DNA of 64,000 bases from Ahaetulla prasina (GCF_028640845.1 NC_080548.1:19979821-20043820), one strand, 5' to 3'. Shown: positions 20,180 through 31,939, counted from the stretch's first letter. Translations and numbers: made by a program. Notes: a model not told the origin generated them from the sequence alone.

Positions 20180-20871
20180 CTGCAAGAGAGTACAGGGACT
20201 TCATCAAGAAAATAACAACACGGGGAGTCCTCGACCTACACAACTCCGATGGAGCCCAACATTTCTGTTGTTAAGTGAGACACTTGTTAAGGGAGTGTTG
20301 CCCCGTTTTTCGCCACAATTGTTAAATGAATCACTGCAGTCGATAGGTTAGTAACCTGGTTGTTAAGTGAAAATGGTTTCCCCCGTTGGATTTGCTTTTC
20401 AGAAGGTCGTAAAATATGTTTAAGAGCCTCGGTGGTGCAGTGGTTAGAGTGCAGTACTGCGGGCTACTTCTGCTGACTATCGGCTGCCTGCAATTTGGCG
20501 GTTCAAATCTCACCAGGCTCAAGGTTGACTCAGCCTTCCATTCTTCTGAGATGGGTAAATTGAGGAGCCAGATTGTTGGGGGCAATAAGTTGGCTCTGTA
20601 AAACCTCTTACAGAGGGCTGTAAAGCACTATAAAGCGGCATATAGGTCTAAACGCTATTGCTATTGCTATTTACGTGACCTCAGCAGTGGACATAAAGAT
20701 GAACCAGTTGCCAAGCACCTGAATTTTGAGTACAACAATCATGGGGACTGCTGGAAAGGTCGTAACTGTGAAAAAATGTTCGTAAGTCCCATTTTTCAGT
20801 GCCGTTGTAACTTTGAACGGTCACTAAACGAATTGTTGTAACTTATCCTAAGGCAGGAAATGACTAGGAAT
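20180..20871. mobile_element. Tigger-like element split by a tRNA SINE
   Basis: Left part from about 20221 ('gggagtcctcgacctac', 'gcccaacatttctgttgtta') to 20420; right part 20672-20845 ('ggtcgtaactgtgaaaaa', 'ggtcactaaacgaattgttg'). The SINE occupies 20421-20671. Confidence 0.75.
20421..20671 (+). mobile_element. tRNA-derived SINE with GCTATT tail
   Basis: Head 'gcctcggtggtgcagtggtt' with B-box-like GGTTCAAATCTC, body 'caaggttgactcagccttcc', tail (GCTATT)n. Same family at 44993 and 53249. Confidence 0.8.
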
Positions 20872-20874
20872 GCA

Positions 20875-21277
20875 GGGAGTCTTTGATTTACAACCGCAAT
20901 TGAACCCAACATTTCTGTTCCTAAGCAAGACAGTTGTTAAATGAGTTTTGCTCTATTTTACAACCTTTCTTGCCACTGTTGTTAAGGGAATCATTGCAGT
21001 TGTTAAGCCAGTGATACAGTTGTAAAGTGAATCTGGCGTCCCCCATTGATTTTGCTCGTCAGAAGGTCACAAATGGTGATCACATCACCCCGGGATGGTG
21101 TAACCGTCATAAATGTGAACCATTAGAAATATGCAAAGCATCCAAATTTTGATCACATGATCATGGGAATACTGTAATGGGCCTAAGTGTGAAAAACGGT
21201 CATAAGTCATTTTCTTCCGTGCTGTCGTAACTTCGAACGGTCACTAAACGAATGGTTGTAAGCTGAGGACAACCTGC
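20875..21277. mobile_element. Tigger/pogo-like non-autonomous element
   Basis: Starts CAGGGAGTCTTTGATTTAC, ends GCTGAGGACAACCTG; interior blocks as in the other copies. Confidence 0.75.
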
Positions 21278-21311
21278 AGTAGATTATTCAAGTTGATTAA
21301 TATTATTAGTT

Positions 21312-21558
21312 ATAGCAGAGTGGTGAGGTGGGCTAGAAGTGGAGCTCTCGCCTCACAATCAGGAGGCTGTGAGTTCGATCCTAGGCAGAGGCAGATATTT
21401 CTCTCTCTCTGGGCACAATGAGAATATATCTGCTGAACAAAACTCCACACTGGTGGCAGGAAGGGCATCTGGCCATTAAATGCTCTGCTAGCTACATTCA
21501 GTTGCCCAGACTCTACCCCGCAAGGGATTATGGGCTCGTTAAATGATGATGATGATTA
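21312..21558 (+). mobile_element. tRNA-derived SINE with RTE-like tail
   Basis: Head 'gtgagttcgatcctaggc' (B-box-like), then 'ggcaggaagggcatctggcc' and a (GAT)n tail. Confidence 0.65.
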
Positions 21559-21701
21559 ATATTATTAGCTATAACAACCGCAAGTGAAACAAAAAACAAC
21601 AAAGAGTTATTTTATAATAAGAATTGGAAAACTGTAGCCCTCCAGATTTTATTAAGCCATAGTTTCCCCCATAGCCCACACAGAATGTCTAAGGGTGAGG
21701 G

Positions 21702-22110
21702 CAGTGGTGGGATTCAGCCGGTTCGGGTCGGTTCAGGTGAACCAGAAGTTAAACTGCTGGCTAGCCCCGCCCCTCCCCACTCTGCCCCTTCCAGGAGTCC
21801 CCACGTGCCCCATTTTGGCTCCCAGGTAAGTGCAAGGAGGCCTCTTAGACCCAAAATGGGGCGCAGGTGTGGCACGCACACACGTGGCCTGCTTTCACTC
21901 CCAGGAGACTTCAGGGAGGCCTACTAGGCCTAAAACAGGGCGCAGGGAGGCACATCGCCCCCCCCCGCGGCCCATTTTTGCTCCCAGGGGGGTGCAGGAG
22001 GCCGAGTGCTGCCTGTCACACACCCCTGGCCACACCCACCATGGCCACGCCCATCTAGCCGGTCATTAGGGCAGAGAACCGGTTGTTAAATTATTTGAAT
22101 CCCATCACTG
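21702..22110. mobile_element. GAACCGG-family hAT element (CAGTGGTGGG type)
   Basis: Ends CAGTGGTGGGATTCAGCCGG and TTGAATCCCATCACTG; perfect 8-bp duplication GGTGAGGG on both sides. GC-rich interior without coding potential. Confidence 0.92.
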
Positions 22111-22742
22111 GGTGAGGGGTGCTGGCAGATGTAGTTTAGAAGTATGCCAGTTTTCTGTTAGATGTACAGGAAAGCACACTCCCAATCTGGAAGAGACCTC
22201 GCTCTCCATTCCTATCTGATGGCGCCCAGGTTGGCTATTCATTTTGCTTCCGCTGAAAAACTCCATCTCGTCGAAATAATTAATGTCAATGAGTGAATGA
22301 AAACAATGCACTGTGAACTGAATGAAAATTAAACTATGGATATTAGCTGGCAAATCAGAGCGTGGCAACTGCTCCAATTTGGTTTTTAATGGGCATCCCT
22401 GCTATTTTAGTCAGAATTAAATGCCTGCTTTGATTTTTTTTTTCTGTGTTTTTTTTTTTACAACCAGAGCTGAACAATAGCACTGCGATTATCTCCATGC
22501 TTCCTCAGAAGTCATTCATTTCGATTCCCGTGGAATTTATCACTTGTTAATCTTTAAGAGATTTATACTCTTGCAACATTCTTCCCCTCCTCCCCCTTTA
22601 AAAGATCTCTGTGAATCCTAAAGCATCATTCAACTTTCTTTTAATCGGTTGAATTCAGTCTGCGGTAATAGCATGGAGGGTGAGAATTTCAAAGGACTTT
22701 TGTGGGTGATAGGAACGCCACTCCACAATATTTGGACCCAAA
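22111..22742. other. Intron 2, unassigned
   Basis: Unique-looking, with poly-T near 22433-22460. No supported gene. Confidence 0.4.
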
Positions 22743-23555
22743 CAGTGGTGGAATTTAACCAGTGCCAGCCGGTTCAGGCGAACCGGTAGTTAAATTGCTA
22801 GCTGGCCCTGCCCCACCCCACCCTTTCCAGGACTCCCCACGAGCCCCATTTTGGCTCCCAAGGAAGTGCAGGGAGGCCTACTAGACCCAAACTGGGGCAC
22901 GGGGGAATGGGGCATGCCCCCCTATGGCCCGTTTTTGCTCCCAGGAGGCCGCAGGGAGGCCTACTAAGCTCAAAACGAGGCATAAGGGGTGCGGCACAGG
23001 CCTCCCCCTTCCCGTGGCCTGTTTTTGCTCCCAGAGGGGTGCAGGAGGCTGAGTGTTGCCTATCACACCCCTTGGCCACATCCACCATGGCTACACCCAC
23101 CTAGACGGACATTAGGGCACAGAACTATAGTGACCAGACATCCCGCTTTTGGCGGGACAGTCCCGCTTTTTAATAATTTGTCCCGTGTCCCGCGGCATTT
23201 CAAAAAAGTCCCGATTTTTTTCCCCACTCCCATTCTGAAAATGGGAGGCAGCAACGCAAGAGGAGGAGGCGGAGAAGGGGAAGTGGCGGAGAAGGGGACG
23301 CGAGATCGCCCGCTGCCTGGAAGAGCCGAGAGGAGAGCCGAGGAGAGCCGAGCCTGCCTGGAAGAGCCAAGAAGCAGCAGCCGCTCCTCCTCCTTCAGCC
23401 AGGTGGTGAGACTCAGTGCGCATGCGCAGCCCCCACCCCCCGGTCAATGGTGTCCTGCTTTGCCATCGCTGAAATCTGGTCACTTTACACAGAACCGATT
23501 AATAAATTATTTAAATGTAATAATCCAAATTTAAATTTAATTGAGCCCACCACTG
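22743..23555. mobile_element. GAACCGG-family hAT element hosting a second DNA transposon
   Basis: Ends CAGTGGTGGAATTTAACC and GAGCCCACCACTG; flanks GACCCAAA and GACTCAAA (7/8). A different element sits at 23126-23487. Confidence 0.88.
23126..23487. mobile_element. Nested hAT-type element (TAnnGTGACCA termini)
   Basis: Ends TATAGTGACCAGA and TCTGGTCACTTTA; perfect 8-bp duplication CACAGAAC (23118-23125, 23488-23495). The interior repeats TCCCGCTTTT / GGGACAGTCCCG. Confidence 0.92.
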
Positions 23556-23960
23556 GACTCAAAGAATGCACAGATGTATCAGATCCAGCATCGACATATT
23601 TCTCGGGGGGGGGGGGGGTCTTCAATGGTCACAGCCAGGATTTCAGCTCATCGTTGTGGAATTCAAACAGTAAAAGGGGCCAGTTAAGCTTCAAAGCTCT
23701 GCTCCTTCTCTTGTCAATAAAAGCAGGACCGTTGGCCCTATCTCAGTAGGTTTTGGGGTGACCGCAAAAATTTGGGAAGGGGCTTTCCACAGGTTGCCTC
23801 TTTACACATATTGTATCAAACTTCACTCAAATTTCTCAAAAACTAGCTTCCTCTGAAGTAGGTGTCTCCGTTTTAAAAACGCTTAGCATTTCTTGAGAAC
23901 TTTTTCCAGTGAGGCAATGGGGGTGACCAGATTCTGTTGATTGCTGTGAGGGAACACATG
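23556..23960. other. Intron 2, unassigned
   Basis: Contains a G run near 23605-23618; no gene. Confidence 0.4.
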
Positions 23961-23969
23961 GTGCTCTGG

Positions 23970-24455
23970 GATGTGTGTGTGAGAGAGCGGGGGAAGCGGA
24001 GCGAGGAAGGGAGGGCGAGAGAGAGAAAATGAGAGGGAAAAAGGGAGGGAGGGAGGGAGGAGGAGAGAGAGAAAGAAGAGGGGAAAAGGAGGGAGGGTGA
24101 GAGAGAAAATGAGGGGAAAAGGGAGCGAGGGAGGGAGAGGGAAAGAGATAAAAGGGAGCGAGGGAGCGAGGAGCGAGGAGGAGAGAGAGAAAGGAGATGG
24201 AAAAAGGAAGCAAGGGAGGGAGGGAGGGAGAGAAAGAAAGGAGAGGGAAAAGGAGCGAGGCAGGGGGAAGAGAGAAAATGAGAGGGAAAAAAGGAGCGAG
24301 GGAGGGTGAGAGAGAAAATGAGAGGGAAAAAGGGAGGGAGAGGGAGAGGGAAAACAGAAGCGAGGGAGGGATGGGGAGAGAGAAAAGGAGAGGGGAAAGG
24401 GGAACGAGGGAGGGGGAGACAGAAAAAAGGAGAGGGAGGGAGGGGAAGAGGGGGA
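23970..24455. repeat. Purine-rich (GGGA/GAGA)n tract
   Basis: Degenerate 'gagagagaaaatgagaggga' units with GGGAGGGA runs. ORFs of up to 228 aa on both strands reflect composition only. Confidence 0.9.
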
Positions 24456-24955
24456 AAATCTGTCCATACTGATCTCTGAAAGAATGAGTGTGAAAGATAA
24501 GGTACTGGTCAGCTTCGCAGACTGCATTAAACCATGGTATGAACTAGGTTTGCCCATTGCATGAACCATGAGCAGTTAGTTGCCTTCACATCGCATCCAA
24601 AAGAAAAATCACAGAAAGCCCATTGTTGGCTTAGCATAATATGCGAATCACATCTATTTCTCATCCACCTCATTTCCAAAGAAAGTGCCAGGAAATCCAA
24701 CCCTCTTTAGAACTTTCCTGAAACTTTCTTCTCCTATTTAAAAAAAAAAAAAAAAAGCAATTGTTTTCTCCTCAAGTAGAAGCTGACTACCCAACTCTAT
24801 ACACACCCACACATATGGAGAATTTTAAAAAATTCAGTCCCAAGACGACTTCTGCCTTTCCATCTGTTCCATTAATCGGACAATCAAAGCCACAACTGGC
24901 ATGACATAGTCCTTCCTGGCATGACGTATTCTTTCCATTTCGGTCCTATACTCAC
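24456..24955. other. Intron 2 proximal to exon 2
   Basis: Unique-looking with a poly-A run near 24739-24756. The open frame at 24834-24955 is read-through past the exon 2 donor. Confidence 0.5.
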
Positions 24956-25082
24956 ATCCAGAGCCAGATCCCGAATAGAAGTCCTCCATTTCTTCTAGTT
25001 CTTCATCTTCAAAGGAGTCATCGTCCCCCGAGCCCTCCATGTCAATCGGCCGCTCGAAATTTTCATTCCGCCACTGTTGAGC
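24956..25082 (-). CDS. SDC3: SDC3 exon 2: N-terminal ectodomain with clustered Ser-Gly sites
   Basis: Forty-two codons plus one base: starts AQQWRNENFERPIDMEGSGDDD and ends in DFYSGSGSG, with the last base forming a Tyr codon with exon 3 (SGSGSG-Y-FKQ). Ser-Gly pairs lie at residues 18, 37, 39 and 41 within strongly acidic sequence, the classic heparan sulfate attachment context. The order W-R-x-E-N-F-E-R-P then E-G-S-G-D-D-D then Y-S-G-S-G-S-G-Y-F is diagnostic for syndecan-3. The acceptor is TTCCTCTAG before 25082 and the donor is GTGAGT after 24956. The Met at residue 15 is internal and is not a start. The signal-peptide exon is missing from the window. Confidence 0.93.
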
Positions 25083-25527
25083 CTAGAGGAATGAAAAGGG
25101 CCGACAAATAAATGCAATTATTCACACGGGATCCGATAGCCGGAAACTTTCTATAGAGCAGCCTAAATCGTTTGAAGCCTACATGAAGAGCCACCATGGT
25201 CCCCATGGGCTACAGATCACTTGTCCAGGACTGTATTACTTTTTCTCCTGGGACCCAAAGATCCTTTCTCTTGCCTTCCTCTCTACTTACTAGACTGCAA
25301 AGCTCGTAAATCCCAGGCAGCACAATTTTCTTTGGCAATGAAGGATAATTACCTTCAGTGCGAATTTCATGAAATCAACGAATACCGTTCACCAAAGTCA
25401 AGCATCTTGTAAAAGACCACTCGTCCCGGTGTCATTCATTATATATTTTCCCCTGGAGAAAAAGGGATAAAAATAGATGGAAAACACACCGGGAACTCGT
25501 AGTTGTTCATCCAAGGTTCATTCACAC
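25083..25527. other. Intron 1 start, unassigned
   Basis: Nothing recognisable apart from the splice acceptor at its start. Confidence 0.5.
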
Positions 25528-26035
25528 CAGGGGTGAAATGCTCCCAGTTCGGACCGGATCGCATGATCCGGTAGCGATGGGGGCAGGTAGTTCGGAGAAC
25601 CGGTAGCAAAAACCCCTGCCCCCCACCCCACTGCCCAGCCTCGCTGTTCCTCTTCTCTGTCCCTGAAGCTCTCGGTGGTGATATAGCTGCAAACGGCCTT
25701 AAATGACAGCCGCAGCGCTTCAAAGGGCCGCACTACAGCTGATCAGCGCTGTAGGCAGCTAGTAGACCAGTGCCTCTATTTTTAAAGAAGGTAGACCGGT
25801 GCCTGCCAAAAAAAAGCACTTAGTAGACTGGTGCCTCTCAGTAAAAGACAATTGGTAGACCGGGGCCTCTATTTTTAAAGAAGGTAGACCGGTGCCTCCC
25901 AAGTTTTGTATACTTTATTATTTTTATTATTTATTATTATTGACCATACCCATTCAGTCACCTGACCACCAAGCCACACCCACCAATTAAGCCACGCCCA
26001 CAGAACCGGTAGGGAAAATTTTTAGATTTCACCCA
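25528..26035. mobile_element. hAT element, GGTGAAATGCTCCC subtype
   Basis: Starts CAGGGGTGAAATGCTCCC, ends 'tagatttcaccca'; perfect 8-bp duplication ATTCACAC (25520-25527, 26036-26043). Contains an internal repeat of 'gtagaccggtgcctc'. Confidence 0.9.
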
Positions 26036-26054
26036 ATTCACACTTAGGCAAGAA

Positions 26055-26775
26055 AAACCAAAAGTACACATACAGACTGGGTGAAACCAAGCTTAATAGC
26101 AGGAACTGTGAGAGGGATCTTGGAGTCTTGGTGGACAATCAATTAAATATGAGCCAACAGTGTGCGGCGGTAGCCAAAGAAGCCAATGCAATCCTAAATT
26201 GTATTAACAGAGGGATACAATCAAGATCAAGTGAGGTATTAATACCACTCTATGAAGCCTTAGTAAGACCATACCTAGAATACTGCATCCAGTTTTGGTC
26301 ACCACACTATAAAAAAGATGTTGAGATTCTAGAAAGAGTGCAGAGAAGAGCAACCAAGATGATTAGGGGACTGGAGGCTAAAACATATGAAGAACAGTTG
26401 CAGGAACTGGGCATGGTAGTCTAGTGAAGAGAAGGACCAGGAGAGACATAATTGCAGTGTTCCAATATTTGAGGGGCTGCCACAGAGCGGAGGGGGGGGG
26501 GGGTCAAGCTATTTTCCAAAACACCTTAAGGCCAGACAAGGAATAATGGATGGAAACTGAACGAGGAGAGATTCAACCTAGAAATAAGGAGAATTTTTTT
26601 CAGAACAATAAACCAATGGAACAGCTTTGCCTTCAGAAGTTGTGGGAGCTTCATCACTGGAAGCTTTCAAGAAGAGACTGGACGGCCATCTGTCAGAAAT
26701 GGCATAAGGTCTGTTTGGGCAGGGGGTTGGACTAGATGACCTACAAGGTCCCTTCCAACTCTGTTAATCTGTATG
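26055..26775 (+). pseudogene. CR1 LINE ORF2 C-terminus and 3' end
   Basis: The frame at 26128-26424 reads [15 protein letters not shown] and [15 protein letters not shown], the conserved CR1 ORF2 tail. It is frameshifted just after 'elgm'. The element ends with the CR1 3' terminus 'ggttggactagatgacctac'. Inactive. Confidence 0.92.
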
Positions 26776-26917
26776 TGTGTATCTGCTAAGCTGTGGTGGC
26801 TATTTTTCTGTTTTTAGAACTCTGCTAAAAACCTTTTTTTTAAAAAAAAAAGCTCATAAAAAAACTGGAAAGCATGTTATAATTAACTTAGGTAGTTTAA
26901 TGGTGCAGAACTATTTA

Positions 26918-27046
26918 TCAGAGTGTTTCTCAACTCTCTCAACTGACTTTAAAAATGTGTGGACTTGATTTCCCAGAATTTCCCAGCCACCAATTCTGGG
27001 AATTGCAGTTCACACACCTTAAAATGGAAAAAGTTGAGGAACATCA
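26918..27046. mobile_element. Fold-back hAT MITE, degenerate
   Basis: 'cagagtgtttctcaac' against 'gttgaggaacatc', with the 'gtgtggactt...ccagaattt' core. Confidence 0.65.
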
Positions 27047-27589
27047 ATTGATAAACCGCTTTGATGGAATTTCAAGCTCCTGCAGTTTTGCATTAGCAGA
27101 ATGTACTTTTGCCCTTACAAAGCAACACATTTTTGTCAATCTCCCCCTCATCCAATGCCACATATTTTAGTATCAGTAAGGGGGGGGGTTCCCCTTGGAA
27201 GGCAATCCAAGGATCAAGGAAGAGAAACAGCAACTTATGTGCATTTAAAAATGAAGCTGTGCAGTTCTTTGTTGGAAAAGTTCAACAACAGCAGAAATGC
27301 TACAAGCAATTTTTGCAAGCTTAGCAGGAAAAAAAAACACACCTCTCTGGAATCTGCACTATGGAAGCCAGCCCTTAACAGAAATCAAATGAATTCTGCA
27401 AGCAACTCCAGCTGAATGTGGTTGCATCAACAACTGCCTCGCATAAACCCCTGAGCTGAAGTAGCTGTGCTACCAGGGCTTCTCTATTTTAAACTATATC
27501 CCATCAGTGTTGAATATTTGTGATGCTCACTGGGGCAGGCAGAAACCAAAGACACAAATATTTGGAGACCATTGCGCTGTTGAAGGTTA
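27047..27589. other. Intron 1, unassigned
   Basis: No gene or clear repeat recognised. Confidence 0.4.
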
Positions 27590-28205
27590 AAGGTAAAGTT
27601 TCTCCTCGCACAAATGTGTTAGTCGTTCCCGACTCTAGGGGGCAGTGCTCATCTCCGTTTTAAAGCCGAAGAGCCAGCACTGTCCAAAGACATCTCCGTG
27701 GTCATTTGGCCGGCATGACTAAACACCAAAGGCTTACAGAACACTGTTACCTTCCCACCAAAAGTGGTCCCTGTTTTTTTTTTTTTTTGAATTTATATCC
27801 CGCCCTTCTCCGAAGACTCAGGGCGACTTACATTGTGTTAAGCAATAGTCTCATCCATTTGCATATTATATACAAAGTCAACTTTTATTGCCCCCAACAA
27901 TCTGGGTCCTCATTTTACCTACCTTATAAAAGATGGAAGGCTGAGTCAACCTTGGGCCTGGTGAGACTTGAACTTGCAGTAATTGCAAGCAGCTGTGTTA
28001 ATAACAGACTGCATTAGTCTGTTGAGCCACCAGAGGCCCTTTCTACTCGCATTTTTTATGTGCTTTCGAACTGCTAGGTTGGCAGAAGCTGGGACAAGTA
28101 ATGGGAGCTCACCCCGTTACACGGCACCAGGGATTCGAACCGCTGAACTGCCGACCTTTCGATCGACAAGCTCAGCATCTTAGCCACTGAGCCACCGCGT
28201 CCCAT
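27590..28205 (-). mobile_element. Sauria-type SINE interrupted by a CR1-tailed tRNA SINE
   Basis: Outer SINE: 'aaggttaaaggtaaag' (tail complement) to 'gagccaccgcgtccc' (head complement). Inner SINE 27775-28045: 'ttatatcccgcccttctccg' to 'ttgagccaccagaggccc'. Both minus-oriented. Confidence 0.88.
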
Positions 28206-28766
28206 TGAACCATGTTGAAGGTTACTTGGGCCATATGGAAAAGTTAGGCATAAGTGATGAAAACTGCAAAAAAGGGTTGAAAACACACAAGCAGGAAATA
28301 CATTCCTAAGCTGACAAAATTTAGGGGGTCACCCAGCACTGTTTAAGCACTGATGTATTGTATCGTTGGTATCTCGCATTTCAGAGCTGGGACTCATTTA
28401 CCAGCAAACATTACCTGTAATTTTACTAAGCCACAACAGCCGACGAACCATGGAATTGGGTCTCTGACTTTATCCCTATTTGAACTTAATTGGCACTGGG
28501 ATTTTGCCACTAAATGATTCAAAGGGAAAATGAAAAATCCACCAGTGCCAAGAAGTCGGTCCAATGTCCGGTCATCCTTCTAACAATCTCACCTTGGCCA
28601 TCAACCAGGAAAACTGGTTAGGCTGGCAGACACTGTAGCCCCATCACACTGAAATATTTATGGTTTGCAGGCTTACGAACAGGAAGATGCCGAGATTGCA
28701 CTGCTCAAAGCGAAGGAAAGTCAAGGAGCCAAGAGAAAGTTTGCTCTTGTAGATTCTCTAGGGCTA
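28206..28766. other. Intron 1, unassigned
   Basis: No gene or clear repeat recognised. Confidence 0.4.
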
Positions 28767-28767
28767 C

Positions 28768-28881
28768 GTTTTTGAAGCTTGGCAACCTTAAGATGCATGA
28801 GCTTCAACTCAGCATGCTGGCTGGGGAATTCTGGGAATTGAAGGCCACACATCATAAAGTTGCCAAGTTTCAAAAAACACT
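28768..28881. mobile_element. Fold-back hAT MITE
   Basis: Ends 'ctacgtttttgaagcttgg' and 'ccaagtttcaaaaaacactg'; flanks CTCTAGGG and CTCTAGAG (7/8). Confidence 0.75.
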
Positions 28882-29302
28882 GCTCTAGAGAGCCGTATGA
28901 GAAACCACTGCCTATTTCAAACAGGTCCTCTGGAATACCATGCAAAAGATTATAAATTCACCCAGGGTGTTCTTCCTGTTTACTCATTGGAGCAATACAT
29001 GTTTTTTTAATGTATAAATTACACAGCTTCACCGTCAGGCATACTAAAAAGCCCTCCTTCCTATCAAATGATGTGTTTAGTCTTTAGATATTCAATAAAT
29101 AATCACGCGGGTGAGACATTACACAAGTCTGTGTGTTTTCCCTTTCCTGCTGAATTCTGACATCACTTTGTATTTATAATGCAGGTTCCTGGCAAGAGTT
29201 TTCCAAGGTTTCAGGCTGAATTTTGGGGAGCTCTTGTTGGAGACCTCAAGCCCTGTATGCGTACACAAAACTCCACCCTCACTTCTCAGAGCAGAGATGG
29301 GC

Positions 29303-29338
29303 AAGTTTGTTTGTTTGTTTGTTTGTTTGTTTGTTTGT
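29303..29338. repeat. (GTTT)n microsatellite
   Basis: About eight or nine GTTT units directly at the 3' end of the adjacent LINE remnant. Confidence 0.9.
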
Positions 29339-29900
29339 CAAACACGTACAAGGTAGCAGGTATAGGTATAAACATAAACATAAACAGAGGAAGTAAGTAC
29401 AGATAAATGAGGACAGTAAGACAGAGACGGTAGGCAGGCTAGTGCGCTTATGCACGCCCCCTTTACGGACCTCTTAGGAATGGGGTGAGGTCCAGTTTGA
29501 GGTTGAAGCTGTGGGGGTTTGAGGCTGTAACAACGGAGTCGGGTAGAGCATTCCAGGCATTGACCACTCTGTTGCTGAAGTTGTATTTTCTTCAATCGAG
29601 TTTGGAGCGGTTTCCCTTGAGTTTGTATCGATTGTTTGCCTGTGTATTATTGAGGTTGAAGCTGAAGAAGTCATTGACAGGTAAAACGTTGTAGCAGATA
29701 ATTTTGTGTACTATGCTTAGATAGGACCGCGGGCAGCACATTTCCAGATTGTCCAAGCCCAGAATTTCAAGCCTGGTGGCATAAGGGATTCTATTGTGAG
29801 TAGAGGAGTGGAGTACTCTTCTCGTGAAATATCTCTGGACCTGCTCAATCATGTTAATTTTCCAAAGGTCATTTCCCAAAACTATTGTGGACAATTTTCT
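29339..29900 (-). pseudogene. Non-LTR retrotransposon ORF2 C-terminus (CR1/Rex-like)
   Basis: The minus frame at 29592-29894 shows I-E-Q-V-Q-R-Y-F-T-R-R then Y-A-T-R-L-E-I-L-G-L-D-N-L-E; a shifted frame continues with N-R-V-V-N-A-W-N-A-L-P. These are the usual C-terminal blocks of CR1/Jockey-group reverse transcriptase ORFs. Family not certain. Confidence 0.75.
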
Positions 29901-30521
29901 GGTCCGTGCCTACAATTTTTATTCAGAGGATTTTCAGCAATAAGGCAGGAATGAGGAGCAAAACCTGGAATGAATTGGAGAGTTGGAGAAACTGATCTAA
30001 CTCTCTATCAAAAACATCCACTAACTCTGTCATTGGTGGCAGAAGTTAGCGAAATTCAGGACATTTTTCCATTATTTCTCCTCTCACACCTTTTTGCTAG
30101 ATGGCATGAGAAAAGCTAGAGATAACTAATCTATTGCTGGCGTGGATAAAAATAAGCCTAAGTCGAGATAATATGACAGAAGTAACATGAAATGATAGAG
30201 GTATATCTTGTTCACCTGTAGCCTTAACAAAATTATTGGTTTTCTTCTCAGAGAAGATCACACAAACCTGGTTATCATTTTACAGGGTTATAGTACCCCA
30301 AACTTTACAAGTTTCTGGTCTAAGAAGACATTGAGGTGTAGAGAGGACAATGAAATCACCAGCAAGGTGTTGAGCCAATATTTTCAACATTTTTTATTTT
30401 GGAAAACTCTGACTATATATTTAATTGATTTACATAGCTGCTCACCTCACAGTTGGGACCCTAGGTGATAAAATTGGATTAAAACCAACAAAAGCAACAA
30501 GTAATAACAATAATAATAATC
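29901..30521. other. Intron 1, unassigned
   Basis: Short (AAT)n run near 30502-30521; otherwise nothing recognised. Confidence 0.4.
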
Positions 30522-30534
30522 TAATGGCACTCCA

Positions 30535-30891
30535 TTAGGGAGTGGCTCAGGGGCTAGGACGTTGCACTCGTCGATCGAAAGGTCGGCAGCTCAGCGGTTC
30601 GAATCCCTAGTGCTGCCGTGTAATGGGGTGAGCTCCCGTTACTTGTCCCAGCTTCTGCCAACCTAGCAGTTTCAAAGCACGTAAAATTGCAAGTAGAAAA
30701 ATAGGGACCACCTTTGGTGGGAACGTAACAGCGTTCCGTGCACCTTTGGCGTTGAGTCATGCCAGCCACATGACCACGGAGATGTCTTCGGACAGCACTG
30801 ACTCTTCGGCTTTGAAACGGAGATGAGCACCGCCCTCTAGAGTCGGCAATGACTAGCACGTATCTGTGACGGGAACCTTTACCTTTACCTT
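30535..30891 (+). mobile_element. Sauria-type tRNA SINE, complete
   Basis: Head 'gagtggctcaggggctagg' with B-box GGTTCGAATCCC, body 'aacctagcagtttcaaagc', tail ACCTTTACCTTT. Target duplication TAATGGCACTCCA at 30522-30534 and 30892-30904. Confidence 0.95.
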
Positions 30892-31152
30892 TAATGGCAC
30901 TCCAGAACAATCTAACCTAGTCCATGAAAGCACAAATCATATAAAAGATATCACATTGATCGGCTTCCTTAACCTCAAAACCCCAAGGATACATCCAGGT
31001 TTACAAATGGCCAGCAGAATTGGGGCCAAGTGAAACTTAGGAGGTGTGGTGTTCAATGAACAAGCACAACAACAGAGGTGTCTTTAATACCAAAGAAATG
31101 TATTTGGCTATCTAGAAAGTTATTGACATAATAAAATATCTACTCTATATGG

Positions 31153-31799
31153 CAGTGATGGCTAACCTTTTCCGGACCAAGTGCCCAATACGCACGTGCG
31201 TGCATTCAAATACGCACATGCGCCCAAACCCCCAAAATGCAATGTACACATGGTCCCCGTGCATGCACGCCTGGCAGAGGTGGGTTTCAGCAGGTTCTGA
31301 CCAGTTCTGGAGAACCGGTAGTGGAAATTTTGAGTAGTTCGGAGAACCGGTAGTAAAAATTCTGACTGGCCCCGCCCCCATCTATTCTCTGCCTCCTGAG
31401 TCCCAGCTAATCGGGAGGAAATGGGGATTTTGCAGTATCCTTCCCCTAGAGTGGGGTGAGAATGGAGATTTTACAGTATCCTTCCCCTGACACACCCACC
31501 AAGCCACACCCACCAAGCCACAACCACAGAACTGGTAGTAAAAATTTTTGAAACCCACCACTGAGGCATGGCCCTCTGCATGTGCCCCACGCATGCGGCC
31601 CTCCGCACGCAAGCCGCACATGTGCGCACAGGCCCCCTGCACACACCCCGCCCTCCGTGCATGAGCGTCAGAGACCCAAAGACCAGCTGGCCAGCGGGAA
31701 GCGCATGCACATGCGCAGCGGAGCTGAATTGGGGTGACAGCTCGCGTGCCATTAGAGAGGGCACTGCATGCCACCTCTGGCATAGATTCACCATCACGG
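31153..31799. mobile_element. CAGTGATGGC-family hAT element hosting a GAACCGG-family copy
   Basis: Ends CAGTGATGGCTAACC and GATTCACCATCACGG; flanks CTATATGG and CTATATTG (7/8). Host interior is rich in CACATGCGC. Confidence 0.88.
31275..31563. mobile_element. GAACCGG-family hAT element, nested
   Basis: Ends CAGAGGTGGGTTTCAGCAGG and GAAACCCACCACTG; flanks ACGCCTGG and AGGCATGG (6/8) inside the element at 31153-31799. Confidence 0.85.
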
Positions 31800-31939
31800 C
31801 TATATTGGGTAGGATAGGGTATTTTTTTTTCCCATTTCAGTATATTTCTGGATCAAAATGAGCAACTCCAAACATTTGTCCACTTCCAGGCTTTTAAGAA
31901 TCACCAGCTCCCAGCCTTCCATAATCTGGTTCCCTAAAG

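Noticed and set aside
23836..24569. 125-aa and 228-aa minus-strand ORFs and plus-strand Arg/Glu/Gly/Lys ORFs
   Set aside because: Purine-rich low-complexity tract; no domain, open on both strands.
24834..25040. 68-aa ORF starting at the Met of SDC3 exon 2
   Set aside because: The Met is internal (residue 15 of the exon), and the C-terminal half of the ORF is intron beyond a consensus GTGAGT donor.
30535..30620. tRNA-like A- and B-box sequences (also at 34638, 46665, 32150, 20421)
   Set aside because: These are the heads of SINEs with downstream body and tail, not functional tRNA genes.
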